A stretch of 64,000 bases of DNA from NCBI RefSeq assembly GCF_037325665.1, contig NC_090255.1, positions 36,714,533-36,778,532 of the forward strand, written 5' to 3'. Made by a program: the position numbers and the translations under genes. A model generated the notes under the pieces. It ran no database searches, was not told the origin of the DNA, and saw only the letters and a program-made list of their open reading frames with translations. Within the stretch, counting starts at the first letter, position 1; every line of letters starts with the position of its first letter. This DNA is from Littorina saxatilis (Eukaryota; Mollusca; Gastropoda; Littorinimorpha; Littorinidae). Below are positions 61,081 through 64,000 of the stretch, piece by piece.

Positions 61081-61728
61081 TTTTTGAGTCACTTGAGAAA
61101 ATGTGACTCTATGTAATCGGTCAGTGTTAGTCTGTCCGGCCGGCCGTCCGGCCGGCCGTCCGGCCGGCCGTCCGTAGACACCACCTTAACGTTGGACTTT
61201 TCTCGGAAACTATCAAAGCGATTGGGCTCATATTTTGTTTAGTCGTGACCTCCAATGACCTCTACACTTTAACGATGGTTTCGTTGACCTTTGACCTTTT
61301 TCAAGGTCACAGGTCAGCGTCAAAGGAAAAATTAGACATTTTATATCTTTGACAAAGTTCATCGGATGTGATTGAAACTTTGTAGGATTATTCTTTACAT
61401 CAAAGTATTTACATCTGTAGCCTTTTACGAACGTTATCAGAAAAACAAGGGAGATAACTAGCCTTTTCTGTTCGGCAACACACAACTTAACGTTGGGCTT
61501 TTCTCGGAAACTATAAAAGTGACCGGGCTCAAATTTTATGTGAACGTGACTCCCAGTGACCTCTACACTTTGACGTCTGCTTTGGTGACCTTTGACCTTT
61601 TTCAAGGTCACAGGTATGCTTCAGGTATGCATTGTGTTGTGAATAGCAATTTCTTCCTGTCCATCTGAGGCCTCATATAATATTCAGAACTGCGAAAGTG
61701 ACTCGATCGAGCGTTTGCTCTTCTTGTT
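61081..61728 (+). mobile_element. Family-1 repeat, copy d, inside the LINE
   Basis: From TTTTTGAGTCACTTGAG to TTGCTCTTCTTGTT. Longer than copies b, c and e because part of the second module (a second TGACCTTTGACCT block, 61589 onward) is kept. CCGGCCGTCCGG array at 61136-61171. Confidence 0.87.
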
Positions 61729-62662
61729 TAAGATGATTTTGAAAGTTGGCAAATCAACACCAACAAACATGGTTTTGGGTGAATTAGGTCAGTTCCCTGT
61801 AAGTATTCAAGCGAAATGTCGTATGTTGAATTTTTGGTACAAACTTGCATTTTCTAATGGTTCTGACAAACTTTCTTGTGTGACATCGTTTTTTGTTTAA
61901 AATGTATGAATCTGGTGTATACAAGTCAAAATTTTTGCTTTCTGTCCATGGTGTTCTAAATGAGTTAGGTTTTAGTGATTTTTGGCACAATCAAACTATC
62001 AATAATGTAACGGATGGTGGTTATTTTAATACTTTCAAAGCACTGATGAAAAATAGGCTACAAGACCAATTTGTCCAAACCTGGCATTCAGAAATAAATA
62101 ACAATGAGTTTTATTATAATTATAGAATGTATAAAGAGAATTTTGAGTTTGAAAAGTACTTGTCCATCCTGCCGGTTAATTTAGCAAACGCTGTTTTAAA
62201 ATTTAGAACACTGAATCATAAATTGCCTATACAAAAAGGTAGGACTCTTGGTATTCCCAGACAAGACAGAATCTGTCACAAATGTTCATCAGGTGACCTT
62301 GGGGACGAGTTCCATTATATTTTTGTATGTCCTTTCTTTACCAATTATAGAAAACAGTTGTTACGGTGCTATTATTATGCCCGCCCCAATTCAGTTAAAT
62401 TCAGAGAGCTTTTTTCCACTACAAAAAAGAGTTTATTGCTAAAACTCGCAAAGTTCATGACACTTGTCATGGACTGTTTGAGAAGCGAGTAAAATTTAAT
62501 TCTCTTTTAGCTTTATATTCCGTTATCTGTTTTGTGTTGTTTGTAATAGTATTTTTGTCCTTATGTTAACCCACCCATCACCCCCCCCCCCCTCTCCCTT
62601 CCCCCCATTTCCCATAGCAAAGAAATGTATGTAATCACTTTGCACTTGTAATGTTCTATTAT

Positions 62663-63169
62663 TTTTTGAGTCACTTGAGAAAAAGTGACTCTATGTAATC
62701 GGTCAGTGTTAGTCTGTCCGGCCGGCCGTAGACACCACCTTAACGTTGGACTTTTCTCGGAAACTATCAAAGCGATCGGGCTCATATTTTGTTTAGTCGT
62801 GACCTCCAATGACCTCTACACTTTAACGATGGTTTCGTTGACCTTTGACCTTTTTCAAGGTCACAGGTCAGCGTCAAAGGAAAAATTAGACATTTTATAT
62901 CTTTGACAAAGTTCATCGGATGTGATTGAAACTTTGTAGGATTATTCTTTACATCAAAGTATTTACATCTGTAGCCTTTTACGAACGTTATCAGAAAAAC
63001 AAGGGAGATAACTAGCCTTTTCTGTTCGGCAACACACAACTTAACGTTGGGCTTTTCTCGGAAACTATAACTATGTGTTGTGAATAGCAATTTCTTCCTG
63101 TCCATCTGATGCCTCATATAATATTCAGAACTGCGAAAGTGACTCGATCGAGCGTTTGCTCTTCTTGTT
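62663..63169 (+). mobile_element. Family-1 repeat, copy e, in the LINE 3' UTR
   Basis: Complete ends as in the other copies; shortest CCGGCCGG array (62718-62728) and a small deletion before the 3' block. DR1 pair at 62840-62875. Confidence 0.87.
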
Positions 63170-63170
63170 G

Positions 63171-63181
63171 TATTATTATTA

Positions 63182-63216
<35 letters not shown>

Positions 63217-63225
63217 TATTATTAT
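63171..63225 (+). repeat. (ATT)n microsatellite
   Basis: TATTATTATT run directly after family-1 copy e, belonging to the LINE 3' region. Confidence 0.9.
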
Positions 63226-63415
63226 TATTGTTGAATTGTTTCTTGTATTGTTTTTGCTCTCCCTCACCCCTCAACTCCCTTTTCTGTACATAGTCTGATT
63301 TCTTTTTGTTTTAGTTCCTTTTATTTGGTGTTGAATGAAATGTGTTTTTATTGTTTTTTAATTTTCCATGTACCCTCACGGGGTTTTATTGGAATAAATA
63401 AAACTTGAAACTTGA

Positions 63416-64000
63416 GAGAGGGAGAGAGAGAGATGATTTTGAAGCTCTCAATTTGATTAGACTCTATTCTGAGTATTTGCGTGAATCTTTTTTATCATCG
63501 GTAGTAAAAATTAATATGAAGACCCATGACTGACAAAAATGTGAATTGTCAGATACATGTAGAAGCAGCTGTTTGTCACAATCAAAAACTTCTTAGCCAT
63601 TCATTTCAGTATAAGATCAAAACATTAAAACAAAACACACAATTAAAATGGCCAGCTGACGTCGCTAGCGGCACAATTTTGCTACGAGAGCGGCTCGCTG
63701 CGAACGCGCTTTTGCGAAAGGCCGCTAGGAAGGAGTGACACATCTTAGCATAGCAGGAGAAGATCTTTGCTCTTGGCGCCAAGTCACTTATGAGGTCCCA
63801 CGATTTCACCAACGTCATACGTCTGGCTCCATATAAGAATTTTTAATTTTCTGGCGCGTTTGTTCAGTAGATACACTACTTCTGATGCTTCCTTGGTGTT
63901 AGATGTGTCAAGTCCCTAGTAAGGAATTGTTTAACCAGAAGCTGTTTTAGGGAGAAAACAGACATGATGTAGGTTGTTATGTGGATGCAGCTGTTGATGA
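63416..64000. other. End of window, nothing assigned
   Basis: Probably still inside a USPL1 intron; a GA-rich run at 63413-63432 and the dispersed repeat above. No further USPL1 exon recognised. Confidence 0.4.
63725..63807 (-). repeat. Dispersed repeat, second of the inverted pair
   Basis: Complement reads GAAATCGTGGGACCTCATAA, then AGCAAAGATCTTCTCCTGCT, ATGCTAAGATGTGTCACTCC; matches 53993-54075. Similarity does not clearly extend into GCACAATTTTGCTACGAGAG further left. Confidence 0.65.

Larger units (their letters stand above)
54908..63415 (+). mobile_element. 5'-truncated LINE, split by three later insertions
   Basis: Pieces at 54908-55173, 60887-61080, 61729-62662 and 63170-63415. The first encodes the end of the reverse transcriptase core (LLYADDTVIFAESPESLQIA, then WFLKLNVTKTKVMIFSRGKV). 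The second continues it (FTVAQKNLYDRASKAMFALL, LLYGSEVWCP). The third holds the thumb/C-terminal region (VGKSTPTNMVLGELGQFPVS) and a Cys/His motif (CHKCSSGDLGDEFHYIFVCP). One frameshift lies near 61893 in a T-run. The last piece is the 3' UTR with (ATT)n and a tail GGAATAAATAAAACTTGAAA. It belongs to the Jockey/CR1-like non-LTR assemblage; the exact clade is not decided. The 5' half is missing, and the copy is inactive. Confidence 0.85.

Overview
The window looks like animal nuclear DNA, most likely from a gastropod mollusc. Genes are split by long introns with GT/AG borders. Roughly half of the sequence is dispersed repeats: tRNA-headed SINEs with shared bodies, DIRS-type elements, small DNA transposons and long microsatellites. 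The (CCCTAA)n motif and a USPL1 and a RITA1 homologue fit a lophotrochozoan. The taxon is inferred from the style of the genome; no taxonomic marker gene was seen.

Layout. (1) 208-8198, plus strand: the last seven exons (505 residues) of a secreted-type FAD-linked oxidoreductase of the berberine-bridge-enzyme-like family; its first exons lie outside the window. Its introns hold SINEs, a CAGGG-ended DNA transposon, a hairpin MITE and simple repeats. (2) 8.2-23.9 kb: no host gene was recognised. The stretch is filled with SINEs, five copies or pieces of one repeat family (called family 4 here), one long family-1 copy, an interstitial telomere-like tract and a TTAA-flanked MITE. (3) 23935-24570, minus strand: a single-exon RITA1-like coding region (RBPJ-interacting, tubulin-associated). 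(4) 25.3-31.9 kb: a perfect 74-bp palindrome, a THAP-like exon remnant, a SAP-like open frame, a long inverted repeat, a LINE tail, an internally deleted piggyBac element and several open stretches I cannot assign. (5) 34414-53751, plus strand: five exons of a USPL1-like SUMO isopeptidase, with the Cys, His and Asp of the active site in three different exons. Its 11.9-kb intron carries a whole-looking DIRS element (41427-47871), a three-layer transposon nest and copies of several repeat families. Another intron holds twelve copies of a 45-bp minisatellite. (6) 54.2-63.4 kb: a CAGGGG-ended transposon, then a 5'-truncated LINE that has been split by an old, broken DIRS relative and by two family-1 repeats.

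The host genes are unrelated in function (flavin oxidation; Notch/RBPJ and microtubule regulation; SUMO removal). The most unusual signal is in the repeats. Five families that differ in primary sequence share one end design: AACAAG, then a small palindrome, then a motif M, a variable body, and a 3' hairpin that carries the complement of M followed by an A-rich end. The base pairing is kept while the sequence changes between families. This suggests one non-autonomous transposition system, possibly Helentron-like. Family 1 also spreads paired DR1 nuclear-receptor sites.
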